64,000 nt of DNA from Dryococelus australis (taxonomy: Eukaryota; Arthropoda; Insecta; Phasmatodea; Phasmatidae), in the NCBI GenBank assembly GCA_029891345.1, contig CM057005.1, forward strand, positions 61,335,760-61,399,759. The letters are read 5' to 3'. The notes beneath the pieces were generated by a model. That model saw only the letters and a program-made list of their open reading frames with translations, searched no databases and was not told where the DNA came from. The first letter of the stretch is position 1; each line of letters begins with the position of its first letter. Positions 11,565 to 23,888 of this stretch are shown here, piece after piece. The translations under genes were made by a program, and so were the position numbers.

Positions 11565-12006
11565 GCACGTTTTTTGTGAAATAGTTATTTGCGCGAATAC
11601 GCGTATCTCGGTAAATAAATGTTCTGCAAATACGACTTTTTGTCAGAAATGAAAAAAAAAAAAACAATTATCTATGCCCCTATCATTTTACGTTTGTCAT
11701 ATTTAGTGTATTCTTGGAGGAAAGAATTCGTGAGGATGGTCAAATATCGCATTTTTAAAGCATGACTGTGTAGTTCCCTTAACCGGCAAGAGAGAAGTAC
11801 AAAGATACGGACGTAGTTTAATCTGTGGGCTTTCATCGAGTGTAATAAAACCCCACTATTACACATTTGAATTGCACAGTACAGCGTCACGACGGAAACA
11901 CTGCACGCCTTGCGCGTAGGAGCGATGAGGCGCTAGGCGCGCGTGTTAGTGTCGCCCGTATTGCTCTCTCGCTTCTTGACTTTGGACGCGCAGCTCCAAC
12001 TAACTC
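11565..12006 (+). mobile_element. MITE-B copy 2, left end degraded
   Basis: Homologous to copy 1 from the segment cgttttttgtgaaatagtt through the conserved gaggcgctaggcgcgcgtg block. The right boundary is TTAA at 12007-12010. That TTAA belongs to a MITE-A end (cttaagcagggcttcc), so this copy apparently inserted into a MITE-A whose other part is gone. Confidence 0.7.
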
Positions 12007-12010
12007 TTAA

Positions 12011-12055
12011 GCAGGGCTTCCAGAAGTGCTCAGTTTACCGTGAACAGCTTGTGTA
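12011..12055 (+). mobile_element. MITE-A right-end fragment
   Basis: gcagggcttccagaagtgct followed by cagtttaccgtgaacagctt is the standard right end. The preceding TTAA is the target used by MITE-B copy 2. Confidence 0.65.
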
Positions 12056-12475
12056 CTAATTTACTCTGTGGTAGCGATGTGTTGTTAGGGGCCTCTCGCA
12101 AGAAAACGTTACCTTCGATATCTAAAGCTCTCTCCTCGCCGTGATACTCTTCAAAAAGCTTAAGTTCCTGTGTTTCCAAAGACAGCGCGCCTATTAAAGG
12201 TAATGCCGCTTGCTCTTCATCGAAGTCCCGCCCCACCTGGAACAATGTTCCGCTTTTGAGGCAGAGCAGCGCGGGAGCGATAAAGGCCACACTGTAGAGA
12301 GCATCAAGTGCGCCATCGCCTCTAAGCGCAAGGCCTTAATTAACCGTCCAACGTTATTGCCGTGTTCCGTGTACGTACGGGATTTTAAACGGTTGCGCTT
12401 GAAATTTTTAAGTGGAAAGTCTGTAGCAAGTTCCCATGCAAGGCAATTGAGCATTTGTGTAATTATCAGACACAT
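12056..12475 (-). pseudogene. Unrecognised coding-like remnant
   Basis: Minus strand reads LIITQMLNCLAWELATDFPL and KNFKRNRLKSRTYTEHGN up to about 12300, then with one frame change DALYSVAFIAPALLCLKSG and FDEEQAALPLIGALSLETQE and YHGEERALDIEGNVFLREAP. Composition and codon-like bias suggest former protein-coding sequence, but I do not recognise the family. It abuts a MITE-A fragment, whose end supplies the last residues of the apparent ORF. Confidence 0.3.
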
Positions 12476-12585
12476 GTTTTTCGAGATAAAGCGGTTTGAA
12501 AAAGGATATTTGTTGAAATGCGAAACATAAGGTTTTTTTTATTATCAGTTCTATTATATATGATTATTTCCTGCTTCTGAATCTA

Positions 12586-12693
12586 GTGTATGGATCATTA
12601 CTGCCATACACGTAAGGATAAGTGTATGGATCATTACTGCCATACACGTAAGGATAAGTGTATGGATCATTACTGCCATACACGTAAGGATTA
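12586..12693 (+). repeat. 36-bp tandem repeat, three perfect units
   Basis: Each unit has gtgtatgg and ccatacac as an 8-bp inverted pair around atcattactg, then gtaaggataa. The array can form three adjacent hairpins. Confidence 0.95.
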
Positions 12694-12849
12694 AGGATAA
12701 GAATAATACGAGTCTTATTCTTTTGCTAATCGTAATATATGATAATGAAGGCAATTAAATATCCCCTTACACGTGCCGATCCTTCATATTGCTAGTAAGC
12801 AAGAGTTCAGCAACATATTCTGTAAAGAAATAAATCTGTAAGGGAAGTA

Positions 12850-13035
12850 TAACGAAGAGCAGTTCCTTGCTGTGGGGTATAATTTTCCAGACTCAGTTAA
12901 TCACTGTTTGCATAAGGCTACGTAATATTCTGGAAGGAGAACTTTAGCAGGGCTTCAGAAAAGTCATACACATTAGAAACACACTTTTAGGGGACTCTAA
13001 CATAGAAAAATTGGAATTAACCGTGAATGTACTAT
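12850..13035 (+). mobile_element. MITE-C copy 8, right-end fragment with a small internal insertion
   Basis: gtataattttccagactcag, aggagaactttagcagggct and tcagaaaagt, then about 50 foreign bases, then ttggaattaaccgtgaatgt and actata. Confidence 0.55.
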
Positions 13036-14713
13036 AAACTCCGAGATAGCTTGCTGCAGTGATGAGGACGTGCACATTCGGTGACGTAACTGCACTGTAG
13101 AGTGTTTTGAATGCACTTTTTCACACTAAACTATTAACCGTTCGGTCCAATGTGCTGATCTACGAAGATAAACACTGTCTGTAGAAAGTGGCGCTACAAA
13201 TCAAGTTAGCCTGTCTATAACGGCTTACAAACACAACCAGTTTAGTTTAAATGTAATAAAATAAGTGCCACTGGACTCGAGAGTGATACATTACAATGTA
13301 TATATATATTCTGCAGAGACTATATTGCGTGATATTCTCATCTACTTTGCGGTATTTTTCTGAAGTGATGACTCTGAGGTTGCTTGTAACTTATACCACA
13401 CCAAGAGAAAGCCTGCACTTACATGTGGCCTGCTGTACGCACCTATGCATTTGGTTGGAACGCAGGCCGTTAAAAAAAAAAAGCAGTGTTCATTTGAGTG
13501 ACATAAACTTTGTTAATTACGGTTGGAGAACTAATAAGGTAACCAAATACCTAGCTATTATATTTGGCAGCATACCGTGCAACAAGGCAGGCATAATTAG
13601 CGCTTTCCGTCAAGGTTTTTTTTTTTTTTTAAATAAACACACATTAAATATAATTACATTTTTTACATTGCCCAAACAGAAGAGTATTATTTTGCGTTAA
13701 TTTTAAATGATCATCAATGAACAAATGGATCCCAATGCGAGGGCGTAAAAAAAGAGTGATAGAAATTGGGAGGATGAGGCAAAAAAAAAAAAGCTGTGTT
13801 TAATTAAGCCTGGCAAAAAAAAAGTTGTATGTTTTTTATGGGGTCAGGAAAATCTACTTTGTTTAGAATTAACTGCATTGCCACTAAATAACTGGCTGTA
13901 GCGTCACAATTTGAAAGAACCTTTTCTCGGATGTAAAACATATTCTCAAATAATTAGAGATGATGGTTTGTCGCGGGAAAAGTTGACTGTTTGCTAGGAT
14001 GCAACGTACTTTGCACACGCCCGACAGTTTTATTTTCTTATTGGCTGTCATGCATGTATGAAGCTACAACCCCATTTATTTGGGCCGATGAGGTATCTGT
14101 TACTATAAGGCACAACGTTCATGATTGGTATGCAAACAACTTATCTGAGTCAAAAAATTGTCCATCCAATCATGAAAGAATAAACTAGCCATAGCGTTAT
14201 ATAAGAAATGTTGGCATTGAATATATGTGTGCTCAAAACATTTTTGCGAATTTCCATCTTCTCTACCAATAATGATACAAAAAGTTTGAACTTAAACATA
14301 AATCAGGAAAACGATATTTTCCAAACTTGCATACAAAGGAGATATCTAGTTCGCCGAAATTCTGGTTTCATTAATTTACGTAATTTACAATTTCTTACAA
14401 ACACTGATCAAAGGTTTTGCAAAAGTTGGCGTACTTGATTCCTAGAAATAAATGTTGGCTGCTGATAAAATTCGCTCCGTTATTTGCCACTCTCAGTTTG
14501 CTGATCTAAGTACATCTTAGCGTTTTGTATAATTCAATTTTTTCTCGCAAATAAATGCACATTACGTAATTTTACAAAGTAGTTTAATTTTAGCAACCGA
14601 AGTGAGGTTAGATGCAATTGTTTCACACGCTTTGGACTTCCATTGCGAGGTTTTTATTCAATTTACTTGTCCATTAAGCTGAGAAACATTTCAGGATGCC
14701 AAAAATTCTTCTC

Positions 14714-14745
<32 letters not shown>

Positions 14746-15740
14746 CCAACAATTTCTTGATATATTAATGTTATTTACAACAGAAATTGCAAACGACATA
14801 TTTCTAAAACCAAACAATTTACTCTCTGATCGTGTTTTCTGCATTATCCCGAAAATTATTTATTTCGTAGCTTTCATAAAAGTTAACATTCTGAACAACA
14901 ACCTAATGTTTATTTTCTTGCTTTCCTCCATAAATACAGCTGGTTCCTAAAAATGTATATTTATTCTCGTCTCCGTATGTTTTCCCTGATTTGACCGACG
15001 GGAGTAGATAGGTCAAATCACGGACTCGTAAGTACATTAAAATTCACTGTCTGAGTTAAAATACTAGGGCATTGAAGTGAGGATACAATACAGCAGAACA
15101 CATTAAAAATACTTGCGCACAAAAACTGTCTCGTAATGTTCCTATAATGAACCTATATTGGTCACTTGAACCAGTGCGACATCTATATTTTATAAGTCAC
15201 AATAGTAACATTGAAAAATGTGATATTTCCGGTGATTTTTGATAATTATAATGTGCGAGAAGTGTTTCCGTGTTGCTGTTCCTTAAGAACATTGAGATTT
15301 TTTATTACGCGTTTATCAAAACATGATGTATGCCAATGTACTCGCGTTAAAATTCAAAAGCTCATTGCGTTAATGTAAGTGCTAAAGTGCTTACACAGTG
15401 TTTCTTGTAACAGGAAATCTTCAGTAAGCAATAAAACAAGTATTGCGAAGCTAGTCATGGATATGTAATGTAAGTACTATGTTTAATAATTATATTTTAC
15501 GGTGAAGCGACGACAAAATGGCGCAATTCCTGCACAATCACATCCAAACATACAACATGCTAAAATTTTGAAGAATGGGTATATCTACGGACATAAATGA
15601 CTGTATTTTTTTAATAAACCAAATAATTTTAGCTGTTTCATGTCATAATATGGAAATTTTCAGGAGATAAAAATTTATTTACGTAAGCTTTTTCCTACAA
15701 GTAAAAAGCGAAATTGGTTAATTTCTGCATCGTCACTATG
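13036..15740. other. No gene recognised; one dispersed repeat
   Basis: At 13970-14080 the words aaaagttgactgtttgc, gcacacgcccgacagtttta and gaagctac recur in the same order at 44795-44900, so this is a shared repeat of unknown type. Otherwise AT-rich with A-runs. Confidence 0.45.
14716..14744 (+). repeat. Poly-A tract (29 nt)
   Basis: Uninterrupted A run with no recognisable retroelement body upstream. Confidence 0.95.
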
Positions 15741-16147
15741 TATACGCTGTTTATGGTAAAAAGAGAACTTTTAAAAGCCCTGCTTGAGGTCTACTTGTAT
15801 TCACTTTGTGTATTTTTCCCCCCTTGTTATGTGCCTTATCACTTGATTCATGCGTCGGTTGGGTGACACTGCGAAATTATTGGAGAAGTAAATATGTTAC
15901 AAATCTGGTCAATTCTACACTGCGATGGATTAAAAAAAAAAAAAAAACCAGAAATCAAAAGAAATGATTTGTAAGTTATCACAAAGGGTTATCATACACT
16001 TTTTATTCGACGTTAATATACGGAACTACTTTCCATCCATAATTACCAACTTTACTGGGCAACAGTAGAAATACACGCAGGCAGGGGCAGTGACATTTTT
16101 CTACGATTGATTTCAAAGAGTGTCCACTTTATCGCGAACAGTCTCCA
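15741..16147 (-). mobile_element. MITE-A copy 4
   Basis: Starts tatacgctgtttatggtaaa and ends tgtccactttatcgcgaaca. Carries tcatgcgtcggttgggtgac and a (A)14 run. Confidence 0.75.
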
Positions 16148-16489
16148 GCAGACGCTGTAATTATGCACGTATCCCCGTTGCAACTCCTTACTTAGCCGTG
16201 CGTCTACAGCAGTTAACTGCACAAACTGTTCGCCCACGCGAATATTTGCCACTTTCGTGTGAAGTTCACGTCGACGGCAGAAATGGGAGCGCAACCTCTT
16301 AGCCTAATGGACCGTAGTCCGCGTTACATTGCCGTCACTCGTGGTTACGGCAACGCAGCAGCAACTTCGTCTCAGCTCCGTAAGTGTTCTCTCGAGTCCA
16401 CTGCAAATATTGAAAGATTTGAAGGAACCCTTCCTCCACAGTTTTCAAGGTTTCACTGCATAATTAAATTCCACGTATGATTTCAGAAT

Positions 16490-17310
16490 TGCGAGTAGAA
16501 TGATGAGTTCGTTTTGGGGCAAGGACGTGGGGGCATCGGAGCGTCGGAACTGTTCGTGCTGGCATTCCGGTCCCCTCGCGGCCATCTTGTTCGCCATGTT
16601 GGATGTCGGGGAAATTGACCTTGGTATTTGACCTTGACACCGGTGACCTTCGACCTTGAAAACTTCACAATAAATCAAATTATCCCAAAGATTCTCAAAA
16701 AAATTATATTTAAAAAGTTGTAAAATATATTTACAAATTTATTACAAATTAATTAAAATATTAAATATGTATAAAAATTAATTAAAAATTTTGTTTAAAA
16801 ATAATAACATTAAAGTTTTGAATGTTTGTGCTTAGAGGGGATGGGGAGTCGGAGCCGACTAGCTGCCATGTTGCAAAATTACCCAACGGCCATGTTGGAT
16901 GTCGATGAACTTGACTTTGACCTTTGACCTTGACTACATTACCATGACTTTGGATGACTTTGAACCAAAAAATTCCCCAAATTGTTTCAAAAATTCCCAA
17001 AAAAATTATAAAAACTGCTAAAAAAAATTTAAAATATGTATTTTTTTAAATGTATTTAAACATCTAATAAAATATTAAAGTGAAATATTATAGCTTAAGA
17101 GGGGACGAGGGACTGGAACCGACCGGCCACCATGTTGTGATGTCACCAAACCACATGTTGGATCCAGGTAACCTTGAAATTTGACCTTAACACGGTAACA
17201 TTTGACCTTGAACACAAAAATTCGACAAAAATTCCAAAAATACCTTAAGATTTTATAAAAACTAATAAAAATATTACTAGGAAATTTTTTTTTTTCAAAA
17301 TTATTTTTAA
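16490..17310. repeat. Degenerate tandem repeat (about 260-310 bp period) rich in TGACCTT
   Basis: Three diverged units each carry a GC-rich start (gaggggatggggagtcgg, gaggggacgagggactgg), gccatgttggat, then a cluster of TGACCTT words, then an AT-rich tail. A fourth, looser version lies at 17435-17620. At 16918-16930 the sequence tgacctttgacct is a perfect DR1 (two AGGTCA half-sites, 1-bp spacer) on the minus strand. Confidence 0.65.
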
Positions 17311-17679
17311 AAACTTACATTTCCGAGAGTCGCCCACAGCACCACGTCCAGCAGACGACTGACCCCCCTCCCATTTCCAATCAATCATATTGTATTAACA
17401 CTCTCCTCCCCCACCCACTCACCTTTGCTCATTCTGTCGAATTAACTCCAACCACCATATTGGATTTTCGTTTGTCATTTGTTTCCAATTTCAACACCTA
17501 GGTGACACTGATGACTCCGACCAACATGTTAGAACTGGATGACCTTCACCTCACATACGTGACCTTGGCCCCGTGCTCGTGACCTTGGATAACCTTGAAC
17601 CTAAAAATGAATGCTAACATATTTTATAAAATCCAAACATAAAAAAAATTAAAATATTAATTAAAGGCTTGTTTTTCAT

Positions 17680-18440
17680 CAATCTTTCGATTAACATCGC
17701 AATATTTCCAACAATGACCACCGCAATCAACACCACAATCAGCACCATGATTTGCACCACTGTCAACAGTGCATTTTAGCACTGCTCAGCGCCACAATCA
17801 ACAACACATGCACTAATCCTTCCACCAATCTTTCAATCTTTCCATCAATATTTCAATATTCCCATAAATTTTTCAAAATCTTCCACAAACTTTCGCAATC
17901 TTTCCATCGATCTTTCTATCTTAACTTCAGTCTTTAGTAATATTTCAATCAATCTTTCCATCAATCTTTCGCAATATTTCCAGCAATATTTCGCATTAAA
18001 AACCACTAATAGCACCACATGCACCACAATCAGTACCACAATATTTTAATATTTCCATCAATATTTCGCAATTTTTCACAATCTTACGCAAACTTTCCAT
18101 CAATCCTTAAATCTTCCCATCAATATTTCAGTCTTTCCATCAATCTTTCGCAATCTTTCCATCAATATTTCAATCTTCCTATCACTCGTTCAACCTTCCC
18201 ATCTATATTTTTCAATCTTTACATCAATCTTGACAGCAATCCTTAGCAATCATCACCATAATCACAAACACACGCACCACAATCACCACCAAACGCACGA
18301 CAATCAGCCCTACTCGCACCACAATCATTAAATCTTTCTTTCTATCTTTAAATATTTCCATCGATCCTTCAATGTTCCCATCAATTTTTCGCAATATTCC
18401 CATACATCTTTCGCTATCTCTCCATCAACCATTAATCCAT
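17680..18440. repeat. Low-complexity TTTCCATCAAT-type satellite
   Basis: Irregular repeats of ctttccatcaat and atttcaatc, mixed with caccacaatca words. Apparent ORFs rich in Phe, Ser and Ile are by-products. Confidence 0.8.
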
Positions 18441-19589
18441 ATTCAGTCCATCGGTTTGTCGCCTGTTTCTCTCCATAAATTTATAAAAAACCGATTCACC
18501 AACACTCTCCAAAATTTCTAAATGTCGACAGAATTAATTATTTGTATTCAGCCAACTATTCATACTTTTTTAGTACTAAAGTCTTTATTATCATTCTATA
18601 TGCAGATATTTCCATTAATAGTCCAGTGCTCATAACACCACTTTAAAGTTGTAAAGGATAAAAGGTTACGACACAAAATATAAAGAACAAAATTATTTTA
18701 TAATAATTTATTAATATTTTGTAAAAACAATTTCAGAAATAAGCAGTTCATCACATTATTCGATATATTCACGTACCTTCAGTTTACTAATGATAGAAGA
18801 TATATCTTTAATGATATATCTTTAATCAAATATCTGAGTCTATGAACAAGTTAATTCGGCTCTTCGGCAAATAGATAGCCAGTATTCTCGGCGTCTTCTG
18901 CCTTATTCAAGTCACTTGTTGCCGCTCATTAAAACATTAGCAAATTATTTACCGGGAATTTCCTTTGATGGGTATTTAATATTTATATTTTTGGACAATA
19001 TACGAAAGCTGTAATATTACAAATTAATAGATCAAATATTAATTTTAATCAGTGGGCTTATATACAGATACGGAACCACAAAATTCTATAAACAGCCTTC
19101 ATATTCAAGAGTGATATCCCATTTCTTATACTAAAATAAAATAAAAGTTGTCAGTTTGTTTTCAAATTTAAATTTTAAATTTTTATATTGGGGGGGGGGG
19201 GGTTATATCTTCCGATGTAATCACCCCCACCCCCGGCTCCGTTCCTTTATTTACATTTGTATCTTTAATGAGCATAATAATCAATCTTGTGCTTTCCGTG
19301 ATTAAACAAACTTTTACTGTTAGAATGCCAAATTAAGGCAAAACTATCACAATATTATTCTTACGGCTTTTAAGTGTGCCTGTTTACATTATTCGCACTA
19401 AATAGTTCAGATTATCTATTGTAGAGCGCAATCGATTTGTTTAGCAAACAACCACAGCTAGTCGATTGCACTGTGCTGTTACTTATATATTATTACTTTT
19501 AGACAAAGTGATTCTGGAAGGAAAAATTTTCTAACAATAACATAAGTTATAAACAGCAATAATGTATCACATAAGTAATTTCGCTAAAA
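18441..19589. other. No feature recognised
   Basis: AT-rich; a (G)12 run at about 19191-19202 followed by C-rich words. Confidence 0.5.
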
Positions 19590-19668
19590 TATGGAGATTT
19601 GAACTTTAAAGCCTATCAGAATGTTACTGAGGCCCCGGCACCAACCCACTAAGCCACACACACAGCCT
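19590..19668 (-). repeat. tRNA-like sequence (SINE head or pseudogene)
   Basis: Minus strand tgtggcttagtgggttggtg fits an A-box and aaagttcaaatctcc a B-box, about 35 nt apart. The acceptor stem is not complementary. Confidence 0.45.
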
Positions 19669-19707
19669 ACAGAACAAGTGTGTGAAAATATATACAATAT
19701 CTACACT

Positions 19708-19905
19708 ACACTCTAAATTCGAATCAGCGGAAAACCACTGATTCGCAGTGAAAATGGCTCCACATAGAATCAGTGAAATTTTTCACATCGCTAATTCAAT
19801 CAACGTAATCTTTCAATTGAAACAGTGTTTTTTTTTTCATTGATTCTAAGTGGAGCTATTTTCACTGTGAATCAGTGGTTTTCCACTGATTCGAATATAG
19901 AATGC
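19708..19905. mobile_element. MITE-D copy 1 (hairpin MITE, about 198 bp)
   Basis: Arms of about 65 bp: left cactctaaattcgaatcag, right (minus) gcattctatattcgaatcag. Each arm contains cagtggaaaaccactg-like sequence, itself a short hairpin, so the element is a palindrome of palindromes. Confidence 0.75.
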
Positions 19906-21119
19906 AATTCCACAGTTATCTCCTATTTTATAAAGTTGTATTTATTCTTTTACTATGGCCGTGTGAGTAATTTACAACGTTTCCCAATACTTTCGCGTAC
20001 ATTAAGTTTCATTTTGTACATACATACGTTTTACAGAACCCGCAATCTTCTCGTAAACGGACATATAGAGCTTGAGGTAATTACTCGGGTGTCTGTCCTC
20101 TTGTGCGTCCCAGCTTCATGGGCATAGCAATAATTCAGAACACGCTCTGCTGTTGTGGAGTTTGGTCTGGGAGCGACAGGGATGGAGTATGAGTGAGAGA
20201 GAGGGTAGATGTCACAGCGGCAACCCTGCCGACTTCCCCACGCAGCCGCCATGGACTAGCGCTGCATGGTGTTCATACCAAGAACTACAGATTCTTACCT
20301 GCTGGAGTGATCAGAAACTTTAGCCTGGGAGAGTTCACTCTCTGTATAACTTTACTCAATGGTATACGTTGACATGGTAAATTTACGAATAATTTCTAAG
20401 AGTGTAGAACTGTCGCGTAGCGACGAACAAGCAGTAGCAATATTGATGAACATAAAAACTGGTTTCTTATAAGCGAAAACAATAAACGACCAACCCTTAG
20501 TAAAGCAACCACTCTGAGATTTTTCATAAAACAAAATAATAACATTTTTTGAAAGAGGACTGAGTACCTATATCTCCTCACTTAAGTGACGCTCACAGCA
20601 AACACATTTCCATTCGGAATACAATATACTTAAACAAACAAAAAATATACATTAAATTACTATTTACGAATGTTACGTAGCAGTACTGGTACATATATTT
20701 TTGATAAAAAATATTGAACAATTGCTACCTTAGTGAATAAATTTTCTCGGATATGAGACAACATCCAAATAACGTGTATTCCGTAACAAGCATTTATTTG
20801 GAAATGTCATATTGTGTAAGAATTTTCAGAGATCTTAAGCTCAGATAAGAATGCCTTGAGGATAAAACACATAGGGTAGTTCGTACTTTAGGTTGTAAGA
20901 TAGAATTTCCATGTGAGGCGAAGGACTGAGAGCAAGACAGGAGATGTGACAAATTGCTCGGAGTTGTTCAGCCCTTTTTCCGTTGTTTTGTCTCCGGAAG
21001 GGGTTAAGAGGGTGGTGCCTAGGGAAAAGAAGGGGCTGCGTGACCTATTTTCGTGAACTGAGAACTAGGTCAAAGCCCGCAAACAACTTCGTCCCAAATA
21101 GTAGGCCCTTGGAGAAATC
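19906..21119. other. No gene recognised
   Basis: A GC-richer segment at 20085-20275 is open on the minus strand for 73 codons (MAAAWGSRQGCRCD...), unidentified; it may be part of a dispersed repeat. The rest is AT-rich. Confidence 0.4.
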
Positions 21120-21560
21120 TACTATACTTAGTCTATTCGCAGTATGTTCGCAGTATGTTCGCATTTTACAAGTCGAACACTTGAAAAATCACTTTGTGTA
21201 AGGCGTGTTTGGTTTTTCCCCGTAAATATGTCATGTATCACAAGCTTTTTATACTTGAGTTAACATAAGTGTATTTTATTTTTGCATAAATTGAAATTCT
21301 ACTTATGCTTAATATATACATTATATTTAATTTATAATTAATGCGAATAAAACAGGGAGAAAACCCCTTTTGTGCTCAAAATACTGAGTAAGAAATCGTT
21401 CTCTTGCCAAATATTGTTAAACTCAGTGCGCACATAAAACGTGCATTGTCATTTTGGTGAAATTCTGTGGACTCGATTAATCTTAGTTTACATTGAGGCC
21501 GGCAAATAAACTGAAAGTAGAACTCTAGCAGGGCTTCAGGAAAGTTGAAAGTAAAAACAT
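21120..21560 (+). mobile_element. MITE-C copy 5, decayed
   Basis: Left end tacttagtctattcgcagta with an 11-bp internal duplication (agtatgttcgc twice), then ggcgtgtttggtttttcccc and tatcacaagctttttatact. Right end ctctagcagggcttcaggaa then gttgaaagta. Confidence 0.65.
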
Positions 21561-22460
21561 ACTTAATTTAGTGTTATTTCGTTGAATATAATAAGTTTGT
21601 TGTAAATCTGGGAACGCCACTGCGTAACCAAACAGGATATATATACAAAAATTAATTGATAAAACGTGTTCAAAGTATCGACACAGAAGGGTTCTGTATT
21701 ATCCGGGAACAGACGGGCGACAGGTACTTAAAAACTGCCTACGTTCGTAAAGTAAGAAGTCAATAACAATAACCACGAAAATGTTATCACGATGGTTTGA
21801 TTGGAATGTGTCCATTGTCGTACATGAGATTAAATAAAATAATACACATATACAGAACTCAGCAAGACAAAAAAACGAAGAAAAAAAAACTTTTACAACA
21901 CCACAGACAGATAATTAGGAAAAGATTTTGCCTCGTCAGTGGAAAATAAATATTTATACAATTAAAACGACAAAAATACGGATTAACGATTTATCATTAC
22001 AAAACAGGACAGGCATCAAAAGCAAAACAATATAAACCGCAACACGATGTCACAAACTAAAACACCGCACGAGTCAACAAAAAAGTGCAAACAACATCGG
22101 TGGAAGCGTTTACATTAATGGCTGGCAATGACACAGTCCAATCAAACCATCATAATAACACGAACTCACCATTGCCAATAAACTTCAATGGTAAAACCAT
22201 GGCAATCAATATTTTTTTTTTTTTTTGACACAGGCAGGTTAGACGAATAATAATTGTACGAAGCCTGTGAACTTTCGCGCGGAATATACCACCAGCATTA
22301 GCAAATTCACGACCTCCGCAATGTAAACCAAGCATGCTAGAGCATGCCCAAGGATGCTGCACACAAAGACGTGTTTTGCACTTTCGCAATAGCGTAGCCA
22401 GGTTGTTTTATTCGGGAGGGTCCCAACCGGTGAATGGTTATGGAGATGATAAATATGTCA
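21561..22460. other. No feature recognised
   Basis: A-rich, with many aaaaac and caaaac words on the plus strand; no repeat or gene recognised. Confidence 0.5.
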
Positions 22461-22870
22461 AGGCTGTTCACGGTAAAGTGAGCACTTCTGAGCTCAACTT
22501 TTGAAAAATGTCACTGCCCGTACATGCTGACTGTCACGCGCCCAGTAACGTTGGCAACGACGGAGACACATTATTTCCATGTCTTTGCGTTAAATTGCAA
22601 GTGCTAATTAAACATTTGTGAAAACTGAAATATTAGTTTTATTTTCCTTTTTTTTTTAAATGCATATCAGTGTAAGAATTAAAAAAATTCTTACATTTTT
22701 TTCATTTTCTAAAAAAAAAAGTTACAATTGCCCTTCACTGACGCATGAATAAAGTAATCAGGTTATTGTTAACGTTAACTGTGCATGCGGTGGAATAATA
22801 CATAATGTGCATACAAGTAGATTTCAAGCATGGATTTTAAAAGTGCTCAGTTTACCATGAATAGCCAGTA
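22461..22870 (+). mobile_element. MITE-A copy 5
   Basis: Starts aggctgttcacggtaaagtg and ends tgctcagtttaccatgaata then gccagta. Internal cactgacgcatgaataaagt is conserved. Confidence 0.8.
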
Positions 22871-23498
22871 CAAATATATTTAAATCACAAAATCAGTTGA
22901 TACATTATGCATACTTGCAGAAAAATGTTGTGTGGGGTATTTTTCCAAATCACTGAATCTATGAGTTCAGTGTTGCCCATATTTAAAAATTGTCTTCTTT
23001 AGTACGCAAGTAGTTAATATTCTCGTAATAAATAAATTTAATGTTATAAAGCCTGCTGTGGCTTTCTCCCCGGAAAAAAAAATTTCGGAACAGGTAATTT
23101 GAAGGGTACACAAGAACTCCTGATATATTCCCAAGTTCAAATAAAGGCCTTTTCCCGAACTTGACAGCTCTCATTTAAGAAGGGTGAACCATGGAAGAAA
23201 AAATAGCTTATATTAGCAGCCTTCTTTCTGCTCAACGAGTTTTACACATTGCAGATATTTCAGTGTTGGTTGGAAATTATATTATAAATTTATTTACCTT
23301 CAGAGGGGGCCTGGTCGCTCTACGACACGACCGTCGTTACATCAGTGTCTATCGTACAGCTTCTACCCGCATGGCAATCTTCTCCGTCAAGAACTCGCCT
23401 CGGTAAGACAGTCAAGTGTCACGCTGTCATCTTATGACGTAGTATCAAACGCGCAGGTGTGCTGCACTTCCTTCAATTATTTGGAAATTTTTTTTATT
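22871..23498. other. No feature recognised
   Basis: Short open frames on both strands, no motif. Confidence 0.5.
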
Positions 23499-23726
23499 GC
23501 ACACTGTTAAATTCGGATCAGTGGAAAACCACTGATTATTTCAGTGAAAAAATTTCACTGATTGAATAAGTGACGGCTGTCTGCAGTGGCGAATAAAACG
23601 TTGTTTTTATTACATTTAGCCAAATAATTGCGCGAAATAAACATTTTTTTACGATAGTTTACTAATTATATTGCGCATTTTACTGTAATTAAAATAATTT
23701 AAAAAAAAATTGCAGTTGGCTGAGAA

Positions 23727-23786
23727 TTAACTCACACGCCCTTTCCTTTTCGATTTGGTGCCGTTACCTTATCATCTGAGCTACGT
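23727..23786 (-). tRNA. Second tRNA-like segment, 3' of the first
   Basis: Minus strand gtagctcagatgataaggta (A-box pattern) and gtgagttaattctc (B-box pattern, 40 nt later). No clean anticodon arm. It follows the Thr-like segment by about 30 nt in the same orientation. Confidence 0.35.
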
Positions 23787-23817
23787 TGTTGTTGTAACTG
23801 AAAATCTGCCGCGGAGG

Positions 23818-23888
23818 TGCCGGGATGTAAACCCACGACCCCACGACTACAAGTCGGCCACCCTACCCCTGAGCTATGGGGGCAGGGC
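23818..23888 (-). tRNA. tRNA-like sequence (Thr-UGU-like), probable pseudogene
   Basis: Minus strand: A-box-like tagctcaggggtaggg, anticodon arm cgacttgtagtcg with loop CTTGTAG (UGU), and B-box-like gggtttacatccc. The acceptor strands (cccccat and cacctcc) do not pair, so it is not a functional tRNA gene in this form. Confidence 0.45.

Noticed and set aside
11179..11667. 162-residue minus-strand ORF
   Set aside because: Spans MITE-E and MITE-B sequence, begins in an A/T run, and has no motif.
17680..18440. Phe/Ser-rich ORFs on both strands
   Set aside because: By-products of a TTTCCATCAAT-type low-complexity repeat.
23818..23888. Functional tRNA-Thr gene
   Set aside because: Acceptor strands do not pair and the anticodon stem has only three good pairs; called tRNA-like instead.
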